Assembly: GCF_026041215.1 (NCBI RefSeq)
Contig: NZ_JAPEIQ010000021.1
Location: 1-64,000 of the forward strand
DNA from: Hoyosella sp. YIM 151337
Lineage (GTDB): Bacteria > Actinomycetota > Actinomycetes > Mycobacteriales > Mycobacteriaceae
Length of the DNA: 64,000 nt
Direction: 5' to 3'
The position numbers and the translations under genes are program-made. The notes under the pieces are model-generated. The model had not been told where the DNA came from and did no database searches. It was given only the letters and a program-made list of their open reading frames with translations. Shown one piece after another: positions 63,910 through 64,000 of the stretch. Position 1 is the stretch's first letter, and every line of letters begins with the position of its first letter.

Positions 63910-64000
63910 GTGGACCGCACAGCGTTACGCGAGGAAGTCAGTACCCGATGGCGCGCTGCCGTGCCCAGTCTTGAAGAGTTCGTGCGGATCCCCGCGCTCT
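63910..64000 (+). CDS. M20-type peptidase/dipeptidase, N-terminal fragment
   Basis: From GTG 63910 the frame is open to the right edge: 30 codons, product begins VDRTALREEVSTRWRAAVPS and continues LEEFVRIPAL. The arrangement of a helical lead-in followed by L-x-x-F/L-V-R-I-P is the usual start of M20/ArgE/DapE-family metallopeptidases. No catalytic residue is in view, so this is a tentative identification. Confidence 0.5.
   Translation, partial: MDRTALREEVSTRWRAAVPSLEEFVRIPAL

Overview
The window is high-GC actinobacterial chromosome, most probably from the mycolic-acid group (Mycobacteriales; Hoyosella, Rhodococcus or Nocardia-like). This rests on a mycothiol-dependent formaldehyde dehydrogenase, a stand-alone LigD-type polymerase domain, a giant single-chain acyl-CoA carboxylase, and gene content typical of soil heterotrophs. 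The genus is inferred. No rRNA, tRNA, CRISPR array or prophage was seen. The only mobile-element signal is a transposase-like N-terminus at the left edge.

Layout, left to right. 0-5 kb: transposase fragment, LuxR-type regulator, mycothiol-dependent formaldehyde oxidation pair (mscR plus metallo-hydrolase), Baeyer-Villiger-type monooxygenase. 5-11.4 kb: a five-gene leftward operon (PhyH-like dioxygenase, two tandem-duplicated and one divergent Gfo/Idh/MocA dehydrogenase, aldo/keto reductase) facing a LacI regulator, apparently an uncharacterised polyol or sugar-like catabolic pathway. 11.4-16 kb: DUF2182/DUF1326 pair, threonine dehydratase, small proteins, AraC/VOC pair, LigD-like polymerase. 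16-20.9 kb: cobalamin riboswitch controlling a B12 ABC importer that ends in a chelatase-like/[2Fe-2S] fusion. 21 kb: an AT-rich promoter in front of a tiny secreted glycine-rich protein.

21.3-37.4 kb is an acetoin/2,3-butanediol catabolic island. It holds E3 (lpd) and lipoyl synthase (lipA) facing an acetoin reductase, AcoX, AcoA, AcoB, AcoC and a GAF regulator. Farther right is a leftward set of butanediol dehydrogenase, a second GAF regulator, aldehyde dehydrogenase and DUF779. Butanediol would go to acetoin, then to acetyl-CoA plus acetaldehyde, then acetate. A direct repeat, TGCAAC-N4-YGCAAC, precedes three of these transcription units, with related versions at two more, and is a candidate operator for the two paralogous GAF/winged-helix regulators. 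Embedded in the island is a TetR/methyltransferase divergon with two near-identical palindromic operators.

37.5-44.6 kb: membrane protein, PucR regulator, YhgE/Pip protein, a 55-aa acidic protein, and an amidase split by a frameshift at a G7 run. 44.7-50.1 kb: a 1,819-aa eukaryotic-ACC-like carboxylase, preceded by a 767-bp non-coding region with a CRP-like site and a perfect 20-bp palindrome. 50.2-54 kb: potassium cassette (Trk-type transporter, KdpD-like kinase without the usual N-terminal half, KdpE-like regulator). 54-63 kb: a 2,962-aa NRPS with order C-A-T-E-C-A-T-C and no thioesterase, overlapping at its 3' end a bacterial voltage-gated sodium channel gene. The window ends in the start of an M20-type peptidase gene.
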